Origin: Pleomorphomonas sp. T1.2MG-36 | GTDB lineage: Bacteria; Pseudomonadota; Alphaproteobacteria; Rhizobiales; Pleomorphomonadaceae | DNA: 64,000 bases | Reading direction: 5' to 3' | Assembly: GCF_950100655.1 (NCBI RefSeq) | Contig: NZ_CATNLY010000001.1 | Location: 558,001 to 622,000, forward strand | Shown: positions 27,011-36,141 of the stretch, one piece after another | Numbering within the stretch: the stretch's first letter is position 1 | Layout of the letters: the number at the start of each line of letters is the position of its first letter | The notes under the pieces: generated by a model | Databases searched by the model: none | Told to the model about the DNA's origin: nothing | What the model saw: the letters and a program-made list of their open reading frames with translations, nothing else | Made by a program: the position numbers and the translations under genes

Positions 27011-29338
27011 ATGCAGACGATGGCTGCTGGCGGGTTGCTTCGGGTTTTGCGCCGCGTGAACGGATTGGTTCTCCGGCCCGCGAGCTTGCCAGCCCTGATC
27101 GCCCTCGTCGCCGTCGGACTGCTCGGACTGCTCGCCGACTACCAGAACCATCAGTTGTTCGAACAACACGCACGGGCGACCGTCGCCGATCGCCTGTCCG
27201 TCATTCGCGCGCGCCTTGAGGGCAACATCAGCCGAGACATCCAGATCGGCCGAGGGGTTGTTGCCGCCTTCGCCACTCGTCCCACTCTGGACAAGAACGA
27301 GTTCACCGTTCTCATCGAGCATCTCCTCGAAACCGGGTCCGATCTTCGCCTGATCGCCGCCGCCCCGGACATGGTTGTCGGCATGGTCCATCCACTCCTC
27401 GGCAACGAGAAGGTGATGGGCCTCGACTACATGAAAACGCCCGGCCAACGTGACAACGTCCTCCGGGCCAAGGCGACCGGCAACCTCGTGCTGGCCGGCC
27501 CGCTTGAGCTGGTTCAGGGAGGCGTGGGCATCGTCGGGCGTTTCCCCGTCCTGGTCGATCAGCCAAGCGGACCGCCGGCATTCTGGGGCATTGTCTCGGC
27601 GGTGATCGATGTCGACCATCTTTATGCCAACAGTGGAATAACCGCCGCCGATTTCGATCTCGATCTCACCATACGCGGCCGTGACGGAAAGGGCGCCGAC
27701 GGCGAGGTCTTCTTCGGCTCGGAAGACGTGCTGACGCGCAATCCGCTTGTCACGACGGTCAGCATTCCCGGCGGCACCTGGCAGCTTGCCGCAACACCGA
27801 AGGGAGGCTGGCCCGAGCCGCCAAACACGGCGGCCTTCCGACTGATGATCGCCTTGATCGGCGCGCTCGTCGTATTGCCCATCCTGATTACCGGCCATCT
27901 CTATGCCGAGCGTCGCCGTAACCTCGACGAACTCAGCGAAGCCAAGAGGCTTGCCGAGGCCCGCAACGCCCAGCTCGAAGAAGCCAACCGGCGTGTCCGG
28001 CACACTTCGCTGCACGACGAACTGACCGGACTGCCCAATCGCCGCTACCTCATGGACCACCTCGGCCGTCTCGATTCCGAAATTGGGGCAACGACGGATC
28101 GGATCGCCATCCTTCATATGGATCTCGACCGCTTCAAGCAGGTCAACGACGCCTATGGACATGCGGCCGGCGACCGCCTTCTCCAGCATGCCGCCGACCT
28201 CATGCGCGTCGTGTTCCGGCCCGACGATATCGTGGCCCGCATCGGCGGCGATGAATTCGTGGCCGTTTGCATCGCCGACGAACCGGAAGAGCTGGCCCGA
28301 GCGCTGGCCGACGAGCTGATTGCCGGCTTCCGCCATCCGATCGATCTCGGCGAGATTCGATGCCGCAGCGGGCTCTCGATCGGCATCGCCTGCTCCGCCC
28401 CTCGAAAGAGCCAGTCGCACAAACTCCTGATCGATGCCGACATCGCTCTTTATCGGGCGAAGAAGCTCGGTCGCAATCGCCTCGAGTTCTTCACCAGGGC
28501 ACTTGAAGCCGAAGTGGTCAGTGCCAAGCGTTTGGCCGACGAGGTTCTGACGGGCATCGAGGAAAGCCAGTTTACCGCCCACTACCAGCAACAGTTCGAC
28601 GCGTCGACGCGCGAGATCGTCGGTCTCGAAGCCCTGATCCGCTGGAATCATCCGACGGAAGGTTTGATCGCGCCTGCCCGCTTCCTCGAAGTGGCGGAAG
28701 ACATCGGCGCCCTGCCCGTTCTCGACCATCTCGTGTTGGAGACGGCCCTCGTCGACCGGCGACGCTGGGTGGCCGCCGGCCTGAGAGTGCCGAGAATCGC
28801 CGTCAACGTGTCGATGGGCCGACTTCGCAACGAACGCCTGATCGAGACGATCGAGGCGATGACGATCGAACCGGGAGCGCTGGCCTTCGAGCTGACCGAG
28901 GCGATCTATCTGGACGACAGCGACGAGGTCGTTTCGGGAAACATTCGCGGCCTCAAGGAACTCGGGATCGAGATAGAGATCGACGACTTCGGGACGGGCT
29001 ACGCCTCCATCGTCAGTCTGATGCGCCTGCAGCCGAAGCGTCTCAAGATCGCCCGCCAACTGACCGCCGCGGTGTCGTCTTCCGTCGCGCAACGCCAGCT
29101 CATTCAGTCGATCGTCGAGATCGGACGCACGCAGGGCATCGGCGTCGTCGCCGAGGGCGTCGAAACCATGGAACAGGCGGATATCCTACGGGATCTCGGC
29201 TGCCAGATCTTGCAGGGCTTCGCGCTTGGCCGACCGATGGACGCCGGCCGGCTGGCTTCCCTGATGCGCCTTCAAGGTCAGGTCTTTCGTCCGGAGGCGA
29301 ACGGCGGGTTGCTTGTTTCCGACGACGATCAGAGCTAA
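27011..29338 (+). CDS. Membrane CHASE-type sensor with GGDEF and EAL domains
   Basis: The 775-residue protein has a membrane helix (residues about 24-42), a periplasmic CHASE-like domain to about residue 270, a second helix (FRLMIALIGALVVLPILITG), a coiled coil, then GGDEF and EAL domains. The cyclase motif is intact (ARIGGDEFVAV), with an RxxD inhibitory site (RPDD) five residues before it. The EAL domain has GLEALIRWNHP, IEIDDFGTGYAS and GVVAEGVET, all expected of an active phosphodiesterase. It should therefore make and degrade c-di-GMP in response to an extracytoplasmic signal. ATG 27020 is an alternative start. Confidence 0.92.
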   Translation: MQTMAAGGLLRVLRRVNGLVLRPASLPALIALVAVGLLGLLADYQNHQLFEQHARATVADRLSVIRARLEGNISRDIQIGRGVVAAFATRPTLDKNEFTVLIEHLLETGSDLRLIAAAPDMVVGMVHPLLGNEKVMGLDYMKTPGQRDNVLRAKATGNLVLAGPLELVQGGVGIVGRFPVLVDQPSGPPAFWGIVSAVIDVDHLYANSGITAADFDLDLTIRGRDGKGADGEVFFGSEDVLTRNPLVTTVSIPGGTWQLAATPKGGWPEPPNTAAFRLMIALIGALVVLPILITGHLYAERRRNLDELSEAKRLAEARNAQLEEANRRVRHTSLHDELTGLPNRRYLMDHLGRLDSEIGATTDRIAILHMDLDRFKQVNDAYGHAAGDRLLQHAADLMRVVFRPDDIVARIGGDEFVAVCIADEPEELARALADELIAGFRHPIDLGEIRCRSGLSIGIACSAPRKSQSHKLLIDADIALYRAKKLGRNRLEFFTRALEAEVVSAKRLADEVLTGIEESQFTAHYQQQFDASTREIVGLEALIRWNHPTEGLIAPARFLEVAEDIGALPVLDHLVLETALVDRRRWVAAGLRVPRIAVNVSMGRLRNERLIETIEAMTIEPGALAFELTEAIYLDDSDEVVSGNIRGLKELGIEIEIDDFGTGYASIVSLMRLQPKRLKIARQLTAAVSSSVAQRQLIQSIVEIGRTQGIGVVAEGVETMEQADILRDLGCQILQGFALGRPMDAGRLASLMRLQGQVFRPEANGGLLVSDDDQS

Positions 29339-29497
29339 GGAAAGCCTCGGTCGGCAGTTCACCGAGGCGTCGCTGTCCCTCAAGGGAAGCTAAACCTGCC
29401 AGTTCCCATCGGAAGTCGACGGACACTCCTCTCGTGCCCCGCCGCAAGTCAGCGACCAGCGACAATCAGCGATGATCGGCACGTGCGAGGATAAGCC

Positions 29498-30043
29498 ATG
29501 CCCAGAGACATCCTACCGCTGACCATACCCGACATATCGGCCCTTGCCAAAGCGCTCGGTCGCGAACTGACCCTGATCGACGGCAAACCCGGCCATGTCC
29601 AGCTTCTCAACATGCTGGCCCGCGCGGTCGGCTATCGCAATTTCCAGCATTTCCGCGCCGTGACCGCGGCGGAGACGCGCCTTGGCGAGCCACTCTCGGC
29701 ACCGGAACCGGTGGATCACGCCCTGGTGGAGCGCGTGGCCGGGCACTTCGACGCCGAGGGGCAATTCCTGCGCTGGCCCTCGCGCTACAGCCATCAGAGC
29801 CTCGCGCTTTGGGTGCTCTGGTCGCGCCTCCAGGCGGGGGCCGTCTATAGCGAGTTCGACGTCAGTCTGGTCATCCGCAACAACCATCGTTTCGGCGACC
29901 ATGCCCTGATCCGCCGCGCCATGATCGACGTCGGGCTCATCACACGCACGCTGGACGGGCGGGAATACCGCCGCGTCGAGCGAAAACCGCCGGGCGAGGC
30001 GCTGGCGCTGATCCGTCGGATCGCCGCCCGCACCTCGGCCTGA
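29498..30043 (+). CDS. DUF2087 domain protein, probable transcriptional regulator
   Basis: The 181-residue protein starts with a helical segment (DISALAKALGRELTLIDGK, then LLNMLARAVGYRNFQHFRA) and ends with a DUF2087 block: HFDAEGQFLRWPSRYSHQSL, WVLWSRLQAGAVYSEFDVS, FGDHALIRRAMIDVGLITRT and DGREYRRVERKPP. DUF2087 is a winged-helix-like domain typical of small regulators. The gene stands alone, and its 3' end converges on the nucleoside hydrolase gene. Confidence 0.85.
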   Translation: MPRDILPLTIPDISALAKALGRELTLIDGKPGHVQLLNMLARAVGYRNFQHFRAVTAAETRLGEPLSAPEPVDHALVERVAGHFDAEGQFLRWPSRYSHQSLALWVLWSRLQAGAVYSEFDVSLVIRNNHRFGDHALIRRAMIDVGLITRTLDGREYRRVERKPPGEALALIRRIAARTSA

Positions 30044-30067
30044 CGGCGGTCGGTCGAAGACGCGTCT

Positions 30068-31015
30068 TCAGCCCTTGCGCGCGGCGTGCAGTCGCTCGAT
30101 CACCAGATCGAAATAGCCGTCGGCGTCGATCTCGGTCAGCACCAGCGCGTTCTTCGGCCGACTTGTTACCGAATGCCAATCGACGACGGTCATGCCACGC
30201 GTCAGCTCGTCGCAGGAGATTTCAACATTGACCAGACGCCCCCTGAACAGATCCGGCTTCAAGAGGTAGGCAGTGACCGTGGGGTCGTGCAGCGGCCCAC
30301 CGTCCATGCCCCAGGCTTTCTCGTCGAACCGCTTGTTCCACTCAAGAAGGTGATAGAAAGCCTCCATGTGCGGCCCGCCCATGGCGCGCAGCTTGTCGAG
30401 GCGCGGCTTCTTGGTGAGCGCCGTGTGCGTGCAGTCGAGCGGGATCATGACGATCGGCGCGCCGCATTCGAACACTTTCCTTGCCGCCTCGGGGTCGACG
30501 TAGATGTTGTACTCGGCTGCCGGGGTGACGTTGCCGCCTTCCGAGCGCGCGCCGCCCATCAGCACGATGCCTTCGAGACGAGCCGCCAGCCTCGGCTCCC
30601 GCGCCATGGCGAGCGCGATGTTGGTGAGAGGGGCGAGACAGCAGAGCGTCACCGTCTTTTCCGGCCGGGACATGACGAGGTCCACGATCTTGTCGGGTGC
30701 AAATCCGTCGGAAGCCGTCGCGACCGGCTCGGGCAGGTCATAACCCTCGAAACCGGTCTCGCCATGCACGTATTCGGCCGTCTCGAGTGTCCGCACCATC
30801 GGTCCGGCGGCACCGGCATAGACGGGCACATCGGCCTGCCGCCCCACCAGTTCCAGCGCTTTCAAGGCGTTGCGCGTCGTGTGGTAAAGCGGCACGTTGC
30901 CGCCAACGGTGGTGATGGCGAGAAGCTCAAGCTCGTCGGGCGAGCCGAGCGCCATAAGGAAGGCGACGGCATCGTCCGGCGACGGATCGGTATCGATGAT
31001 GATGGACTTGACCAT
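30068..31015 (-). CDS. Nucleoside hydrolase (IUNH family)
   Basis: The 315-residue protein starts IIIDTDPSPDDAVAFLMALG, the metal-binding signature of inosine-uridine nucleoside hydrolases. The usual DTDPGxDDA motif has Ser in place of Gly; the aspartates are all kept. Further blocks are ITTVGGNVPLYHTTRNALK, VTLCCLAPLTNIALAM, GGARSEGGNVTPAAEYNIYVDP and MDGGPLHDPTVTAYLL with the second Asp-His set. The enzyme splits the N-glycosidic bond of nucleosides for salvage, in the cytoplasm (no signal peptide). ATG 31015 with GGAG upstream was chosen over an upstream in-frame start. Confidence 0.9.
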   Translation of the reverse strand: MVKSIIIDTDPSPDDAVAFLMALGSPDELELLAITTVGGNVPLYHTTRNALKALELVGRQADVPVYAGAAGPMVRTLETAEYVHGETGFEGYDLPEPVATASDGFAPDKIVDLVMSRPEKTVTLCCLAPLTNIALAMAREPRLAARLEGIVLMGGARSEGGNVTPAAEYNIYVDPEAARKVFECGAPIVMIPLDCTHTALTKKPRLDKLRAMGGPHMEAFYHLLEWNKRFDEKAWGMDGGPLHDPTVTAYLLKPDLFRGRLVNVEISCDELTRGMTVVDWHSVTSRPKNALVLTEIDADGYFDLVIERLHAARKG

Positions 31016-31103
31016 GGAGGGCTCCGAGAAAGCCTGTCGGCTCTCGCAGCCATATCCGTTCAATTACCTATAAGCAACGACCAAATCTCGCCCATGTGGC
31101 CGC

Positions 31104-32111
31104 TCAGTCGGAAACGAACAGCTTGCCGTTGGCAAGGCCGAGCAGCGTCGCCAGCACCACCACGAGAACAAGGAGCGAGGCGATCGAAAGCTGCGCCCAC
31201 AATAGCCAGTCGGCGAAGGGGAAGGGATAGGCCCGCACCAGCGTGAACAGTGCCACCGTGAAAGCCGCAGCCGGAAAAGTGTAGCTCCACCACGACAGCG
31301 CAAGCGGCGCCCTCAGGAAGCGCGGCAGGATGGTGAGGAACACGACCGCCAGGAAGGCGGCGTAGCCGAACAGCGCCAGCGCCGGCCAGTCGACCTTTCC
31401 TTCGAGCGCCACGAGCGACAGGAAGCCTACGGACGGCGGCGCCAGGAAAATGACGAGCGTCGGCTTCAGCTTCTCCGGAAAGGCCGGCCCGGCAGCTATG
31501 CGCTGGAACAACAGCGGCTGCACGGTCAGCCAGAAGATCATGCCTATGCCGAACAGAAGCCACGACGGCATGATGAGACCAAGCCGCACGCCGAACACCG
31601 GAGCCAGCAGCATGCCGACCAGCGGGATCAGCGTTGGCGGCATCAGGGACATCGGGTCGTTGCGGGGCGTCAGCATCAGGCCCCGTACGGTCATCAGCGC
31701 CACGAGCAGATGCAGCGTCACGGCGACAACCCAAGCCCAGAAGGCGACGCCGGGCTGAATCGGGATCAGCATGGCGGAAATCATCATCAGGCCGATGGTG
31801 AAGGCACCGGCAAAGGCGGCGCGGGCCGGATGAGCGAGGTCGGCGAAGAGGGCGCGCGGATGGCGGATCTCGCGCCAGATGTGCAGAAGGGTAAGTAGCG
31901 TCCATACCAGGGCCGCCACCGCGAGCAGCGCCTCGCCCGGGAAGGCCGGCACCCCGAAATAGGCTGTCGCCTCGCGCCAAGCGAGACCGAGGCCGCCAAT
32001 TCCCATCGGCGCCGAGAACAGCGGAAAAGGCAGGTGCGCAATGCGGCTCGGCCGTGCCGGCACGGCCGTGGGCTCCGCTTCGTCGCGGTCGATTCTTGGA
32101 GCGGTCGCCAT
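31104..32111 (-). CDS. SLAC1/TehA-type anion channel or tellurite-resistance transporter
   Basis: The 335-residue protein has about ten membrane helices in the arrangement of the TehA/SLAC1 family: FPLFSAPMGIGGLGLAWREA at the start, FTIGLMMISAMLIPIQPG, TLIPLVGMLLAPVFGV, and FLAPPSVGFLSLVALEG, then WWSYTFPAAAFTVALFTLV. The last two blocks are typical of the pore helices. TehA proteins permit passive anion movement and confer tellurite resistance when over-expressed. There is no tehB nearby. Confidence 0.88.
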   Translation of the reverse strand: MATAPRIDRDEAEPTAVPARPSRIAHLPFPLFSAPMGIGGLGLAWREATAYFGVPAFPGEALLAVAALVWTLLTLLHIWREIRHPRALFADLAHPARAAFAGAFTIGLMMISAMLIPIQPGVAFWAWVVAVTLHLLVALMTVRGLMLTPRNDPMSLMPPTLIPLVGMLLAPVFGVRLGLIMPSWLLFGIGMIFWLTVQPLLFQRIAAGPAFPEKLKPTLVIFLAPPSVGFLSLVALEGKVDWPALALFGYAAFLAVVFLTILPRFLRAPLALSWWSYTFPAAAFTVALFTLVRAYPFPFADWLLWAQLSIASLLVLVVVLATLLGLANGKLFVSD

Positions 32112-32305
32112 GTCGTCCTCCTGTCGCAGGTGAGAACTTCCGCGACATGTTCCTATTTTCCCACACGGAGGCTAAGGCTCCGTAAAGCCTAACGAGCCGG
32201 GGTTGGCCTTAAGGAGCAGCCGGCCGCCCTTGCCAAGCCGCACGAACACCCCAGTATCAGGGAAGCGCCGGCAAGCGATCCGGTCGTTTCCTTCGAGGTG
32301 TTCCA

Positions 32306-33898
32306 ATGTCCACCCTGCCCGTCATCACATTCCATGGTGCCGCCGAGACCGTCACCGGATCCTGTCACATGATCGAATCCGGCGGGCATCGCGTGTTGAT
32401 CGATTGCGGCATGTTCCAGGGCTCCAAGACCGAAAAGGAACTCAACTATCGCGCCTTCCCGTTCGATCCCCGCACTATAGATGCGCTGATTCTGACTCAC
32501 GCCCATATCGACCATTCCGGCCTTGTCCCGAAGCTCGTGAAGGATGGCTTCACCGGCCCCATCTTCGCGTCGGCGCCGACAGTCGACCTTTGCAAGGTGA
32601 TGCTGCCCGATTCCGCACACATCCAGGAAATGGAAGTGGAGCAGCTCAACCGACGCAACAAGCGCCGGGGGCGACAGGAAGTGACGCCGATATACGCGCT
32701 GCTAGACGCCCTGGAGGCCGTGAAACAGATGCGGCCGACGCGGCTTGGCGACTGGTGCGAAACGGCGCCGGGCATCCGCTTTCGCCTGTGGAACGCCGGC
32801 CATCTGCTCGGTTCGGCGTCGGTCGAGCTGGAAACGACCGGCAACGGAAAACCGATGCGGATCCTGTTCTCGGGCGATCTCGGCCCGGACAACAAGCTGC
32901 TGCAACCAAGTCCGGAAGCGCCGACCGGTTGGGATCACGTGGTGATGGAATCGACCTATGGCGACACCGACCGGCAGGAGGTAACGGAGACCCGTCGCCG
33001 GGCGGCGCTCAAGGCCGAGGTCAAGGCGGCCATCAATCCCGATGGCGTCCTGCTGATCCCTTCCTTCGCCGTCGAACGCACTCAGGAGCTTCTGGCCGAC
33101 CTGGTGCATCTGTTCGAGACCGGCGAACTGCCGCCCTGCCCCGTCATCATCGACTCGCCGCTTGCCAACCGGGCGAGCCAGATCTTCCGCTCCTACGCCA
33201 GAAGCCTCGACAACGGCGGTCTCCTGCTGCGCGCATTCGCCTCGCCATACGTCCGCTTCACTGAAAGCGTCGAGCAGTCGATGGCGCTCGACCAGATGCA
33301 CGGTTTTCATATCGTCATATCGGCATCCGGCATGTGCGAAGCCGGCCGCATTCGCCATCGTCTGCGCAATTGGCTGTGGCGCCCGGAGGCGACGGTGTTG
33401 CTGGTCGGCTACCAGGCGGCCGGCACGTTGGGGCGCCTGCTCTCCGACGGCGCCCCGATAGTCCGCATGAGAGGCGAGCAGATCGAGGTCCGCGCCCGCA
33501 TCCGGAAGCTCGACCTCTACAGTGGCCACGCCGACGGGCCGGAACTCGCCGCCTGGCTCAAGAAGCGCCTGCCGATCGGTGGCACCGTGTTCATGGTGCA
33601 TGGCGAGGAGAAGGCGATCGAAGGCCTCAGGGCCCGGCTCGCCGACAGCCTGCCCAACGAGCGCCTCGTCGACCCGCGCCTTGACGCCTCCTATCGGCTC
33701 GATCACGCCGCCGCCGTCGAGATCGTGGATACCACGAGGAAGCCGCGCCTCGAGCCGAGACAGCTCGGACGTACCGATTGGCACAACGATTTCCAGGGAC
33801 TTCTTCTCGACATCCTGGCGGAAATCGGCAAGGCGGCCGACGAGAGGGCGCGCGCCAAGGTCATCCGTCGGCTCAGGGACGCGCTTGCCGCCGAATGA
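32306..33898 (+). CDS. Beta-CASP metallo-beta-lactamase RNA hydrolase (CPSF-like)
   Basis: The 530-residue protein begins with the MBL fold: HGAAETVTGSCHMIE, LIDCGMFQG and the zinc motif LILTHAHIDHSGLVPKL. It continues with LLGSASVELETTG, FSGDLGPDNKLLQP and ESTYGDTDRQ, then the beta-CASP part (IPSFAVERTQELLADL, IIDSPLANRASQIFR, ISASGMCEAGRIRHRL) and the closing SGHADGPELAAWLK and FMVHGEEKAIEGL. Such bacterial proteins are nucleases acting on RNA or unknown substrates. All metal ligands appear present. Confidence 0.92.
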   Translation: MSTLPVITFHGAAETVTGSCHMIESGGHRVLIDCGMFQGSKTEKELNYRAFPFDPRTIDALILTHAHIDHSGLVPKLVKDGFTGPIFASAPTVDLCKVMLPDSAHIQEMEVEQLNRRNKRRGRQEVTPIYALLDALEAVKQMRPTRLGDWCETAPGIRFRLWNAGHLLGSASVELETTGNGKPMRILFSGDLGPDNKLLQPSPEAPTGWDHVVMESTYGDTDRQEVTETRRRAALKAEVKAAINPDGVLLIPSFAVERTQELLADLVHLFETGELPPCPVIIDSPLANRASQIFRSYARSLDNGGLLLRAFASPYVRFTESVEQSMALDQMHGFHIVISASGMCEAGRIRHRLRNWLWRPEATVLLVGYQAAGTLGRLLSDGAPIVRMRGEQIEVRARIRKLDLYSGHADGPELAAWLKKRLPIGGTVFMVHGEEKAIEGLRARLADSLPNERLVDPRLDASYRLDHAAAVEIVDTTRKPRLEPRQLGRTDWHNDFQGLLLDILAEIGKAADERARAKVIRRLRDALAAE

Positions 33899-34000
33899 GG
33901 CGATTGATTGCCCCTCGCCGTCGCTCGGGGATAGAAGGAAGCGGATGACCGGCGCCTGTGCGCGGCCGGTCAAGCGCCCTGCACGAAGGAACGGTCCGCG

Positions 34001-34789
34001 ATGCCGATCAACGCCTCGATCACCCTCAAGCGCGACGGCTCGTCGGTCAGTGGCGATCGCATTCGCCTGCTGGAGGCCGTTGCTCGCGAGGGCAGCATTT
34101 CGGCCGGCGCGAAGGCGGTCGGCATCACCTACAAGGCCGCCTGGGACTGGCTCGATGCCCTCGCCAACCTGTTCGGCCAACCGATGCTGGAGACTCGAAC
34201 CGGCGGCAGGGCCGGCGGCGGCGCCACGCTCACGCCGGCCGGGGCCAAGGTGATCGAGGCCTATCGCCGCATGGAAGCCGAAATGGCGCGCGTGGTCCGC
34301 CTCATCGAACCCGACCTCGCCGGCACCGGCATTTCTCCTCTCAACCTCTTTTCGGGGTATTTCATGCGGACTTCGGCACGCAACGTTCTCCGGGGCACCA
34401 TCGTCTCCATCGACGCCGACACCCTCAACGCCGATATCGCGGTGGCCGTCTCGAGCAAGACGACCATCCATGCCACCGTCACCGCCGGCAGCCTCAGGGA
34501 CCTGGGGCTGGTTGTCGGTCGAGAGGCCATCGTGCTCATCAAGGCGCCCTTCGTGATGATCGCACCGGGAACCGAGCCACCGGCCGTCTCGGTCGCCAAC
34601 CGCATCGCCGGCCGCGTCGCTCGCATCGAGGTCGGCACGGTCAATGCCGAGGTCGTTCTCGACGTCGGAGGCGGCAAGTCCCTCGCGGCATCGATCACCG
34701 CCCGCTCCGCCGAGGCGCTGTCCCTCAAGGAGGGCAATCCCGCCTTTGCCCTGTTCGACGCCGGACACGTCGTCATCGCCATCGACTGA
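34001..34789 (+). CDS. modE: ModE molybdate-responsive transcriptional regulator
   Basis: The 262-residue protein has a LysR-like N-terminal HTH with RIRLLEAVAREGSISAGAKA and GITYKAAWDWLDALANLFGQ, the characteristic ModE tract GGRAGGGATLTPAG, and two tandem TOBE/Mop domains (SARNVLRGTIVSIDADTLNA and VANRIAGRVARIEVGTVNAE) that bind molybdate or tungstate. ModE represses modABC transport and activates molybdoenzyme genes. No mod or nif gene is in view, so it acts on distant targets. Confidence 0.93.
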   Translation: MPINASITLKRDGSSVSGDRIRLLEAVAREGSISAGAKAVGITYKAAWDWLDALANLFGQPMLETRTGGRAGGGATLTPAGAKVIEAYRRMEAEMARVVRLIEPDLAGTGISPLNLFSGYFMRTSARNVLRGTIVSIDADTLNADIAVAVSSKTTIHATVTAGSLRDLGLVVGREAIVLIKAPFVMIAPGTEPPAVSVANRIAGRVARIEVGTVNAEVVLDVGGGKSLAASITARSAEALSLKEGNPAFALFDAGHVVIAID

Positions 34790-34960
34790 TGGCCAGAACA
34801 GCCCTGTGACGGCACTTGCCGGCACATCCGGCCTTGACGATTGGTCGGTATCGCCCCTGAAACCGACCACCGCTCTTTGCCATCTGGCATAAGCCCGGAA
34901 TTGGCGCTAAATGTCCGTTTGAATCGATTCTAATTCCGTTCCTTTTCGCCCGGTGATGCG

Positions 34961-36136
34961 ATGACCCAAGTCCGCCTGATCATGTTGCTTTTCTTCCTGG
35001 AGCCGCTCGTCTTCGGGAACTGGCTGTCGCGCATTCCCGAGGTGCAGGCTGGCCTCGGCCTCAGCCCGGCGCAACTGGCGCTCGCCCTCCTGGGCATGCC
35101 GATCTCCAACTTGCTGATCCTGCCGTTCGCTGGCCGGATCTGCAACGCCGTCGGCGCCCGCAATCTCCTGATCTGCACCTTTTCCGGCATGCTGCTGATC
35201 CTCACCCTGCCGGGACTCGCCTTCAACATTCCGTCGCTGTTTCTGATCCTTGCCTCCTGCGGCGCCCTGCTCGCACTGGCGGAGCTGGCCATGAACGTCG
35301 AGGCGGCACGCATCGAGGAAGAGGCCGGTCGGCTGATCATGAGCACATGCCACGGCTGCTGGAGCGTCGGCATCGGCGTGGGCAGTTTCGTCGGCGCCAC
35401 GCTGGCGACCTTCGGGCTGACGGTTACCGAAGCGCTGGCGCTGTCCGTGGCGGTCGTGCTGCCGACCGCCGTCTGGGTCGGGCTTCAGTTGCCAGCGGAA
35501 CCGGCCAAGACCGCAACCGCCAGTGACGCACCCAAGCCTTCATTCTTCAACATTCCCCCGAAGGCCCTGCTCCTGGTCTGCATCTTCAGCATCGGGTTCG
35601 CGGTCACCGAGGGAGCGATGGGCGACTGGTCGGGCATCTTCCTGCGCGACGAGACGGGAACGCCCACCGCCATGCTCGGCTACGGCTACGCCGTGTTCGC
35701 GGCTCTGCTGTCAGCCGGACGGTTCATGGGCGACACTCTGCGCCAACGCCTCGGCATGGTCGCGTTGGGGCGCCTGTTCGTGTCCATCGCCCTCTGTGGC
35801 GCCTTGCTTCTGTTCATCGCCAGCAATTTCTGGATGGGCGCCATCGCCTTCGGCATGATCGGCCTTGGCATCTCCACCGCCTTCCCGATGGCGGTCACCG
35901 CCGTCACGTCGATACCGGGCACGGCGGCGGGCAATGTCGCCATTCTCTCGGCGATCTACGTGCTCGGCTTCCTGGCCGGCCCGTTGGTGATCGGCGGTCT
36001 GGCCGAGTTCCTCGGCATTCGTGTCGGCCTGATGTTCCTCATCCCGGTTCTGTTCATCAGCCTGCTGCTCACCGGTTCGCTCCGCCCGGGCGATCGCAAG
36101 ACCGCGCCGGGAGAGGCCGAACCGGCAAGCGCCTGA
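34961..36136 (+). CDS. MFS transporter (YbjJ-like)
   Basis: The 391-residue protein has twelve predicted membrane helices. Motifs fit the YbjJ-like branch of the major facilitator superfamily: FGNWLSRIPEVQAGLGLSPA at the start, ELAMNVEAARIEEEAGRL and MSTCHGCWSVGIGVGSFVGA in the first half, and SIGFAVTEGAMGDWSGIFLR in helix 7. A cytosolic linker separates the two halves around residue 190. The substrate is not known. It ends 5 bp from the convergent rsmB-like gene. Confidence 0.88.
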   Translation: MTQVRLIMLLFFLEPLVFGNWLSRIPEVQAGLGLSPAQLALALLGMPISNLLILPFAGRICNAVGARNLLICTFSGMLLILTLPGLAFNIPSLFLILASCGALLALAELAMNVEAARIEEEAGRLIMSTCHGCWSVGIGVGSFVGATLATFGLTVTEALALSVAVVLPTAVWVGLQLPAEPAKTATASDAPKPSFFNIPPKALLLVCIFSIGFAVTEGAMGDWSGIFLRDETGTPTAMLGYGYAVFAALLSAGRFMGDTLRQRLGMVALGRLFVSIALCGALLLFIASNFWMGAIAFGMIGLGISTAFPMAVTAVTSIPGTAAGNVAILSAIYVLGFLAGPLVIGGLAEFLGIRVGLMFLIPVLFISLLLTGSLRPGDRKTAPGEAEPASA

Positions 36137-36141
36137 GCCGA

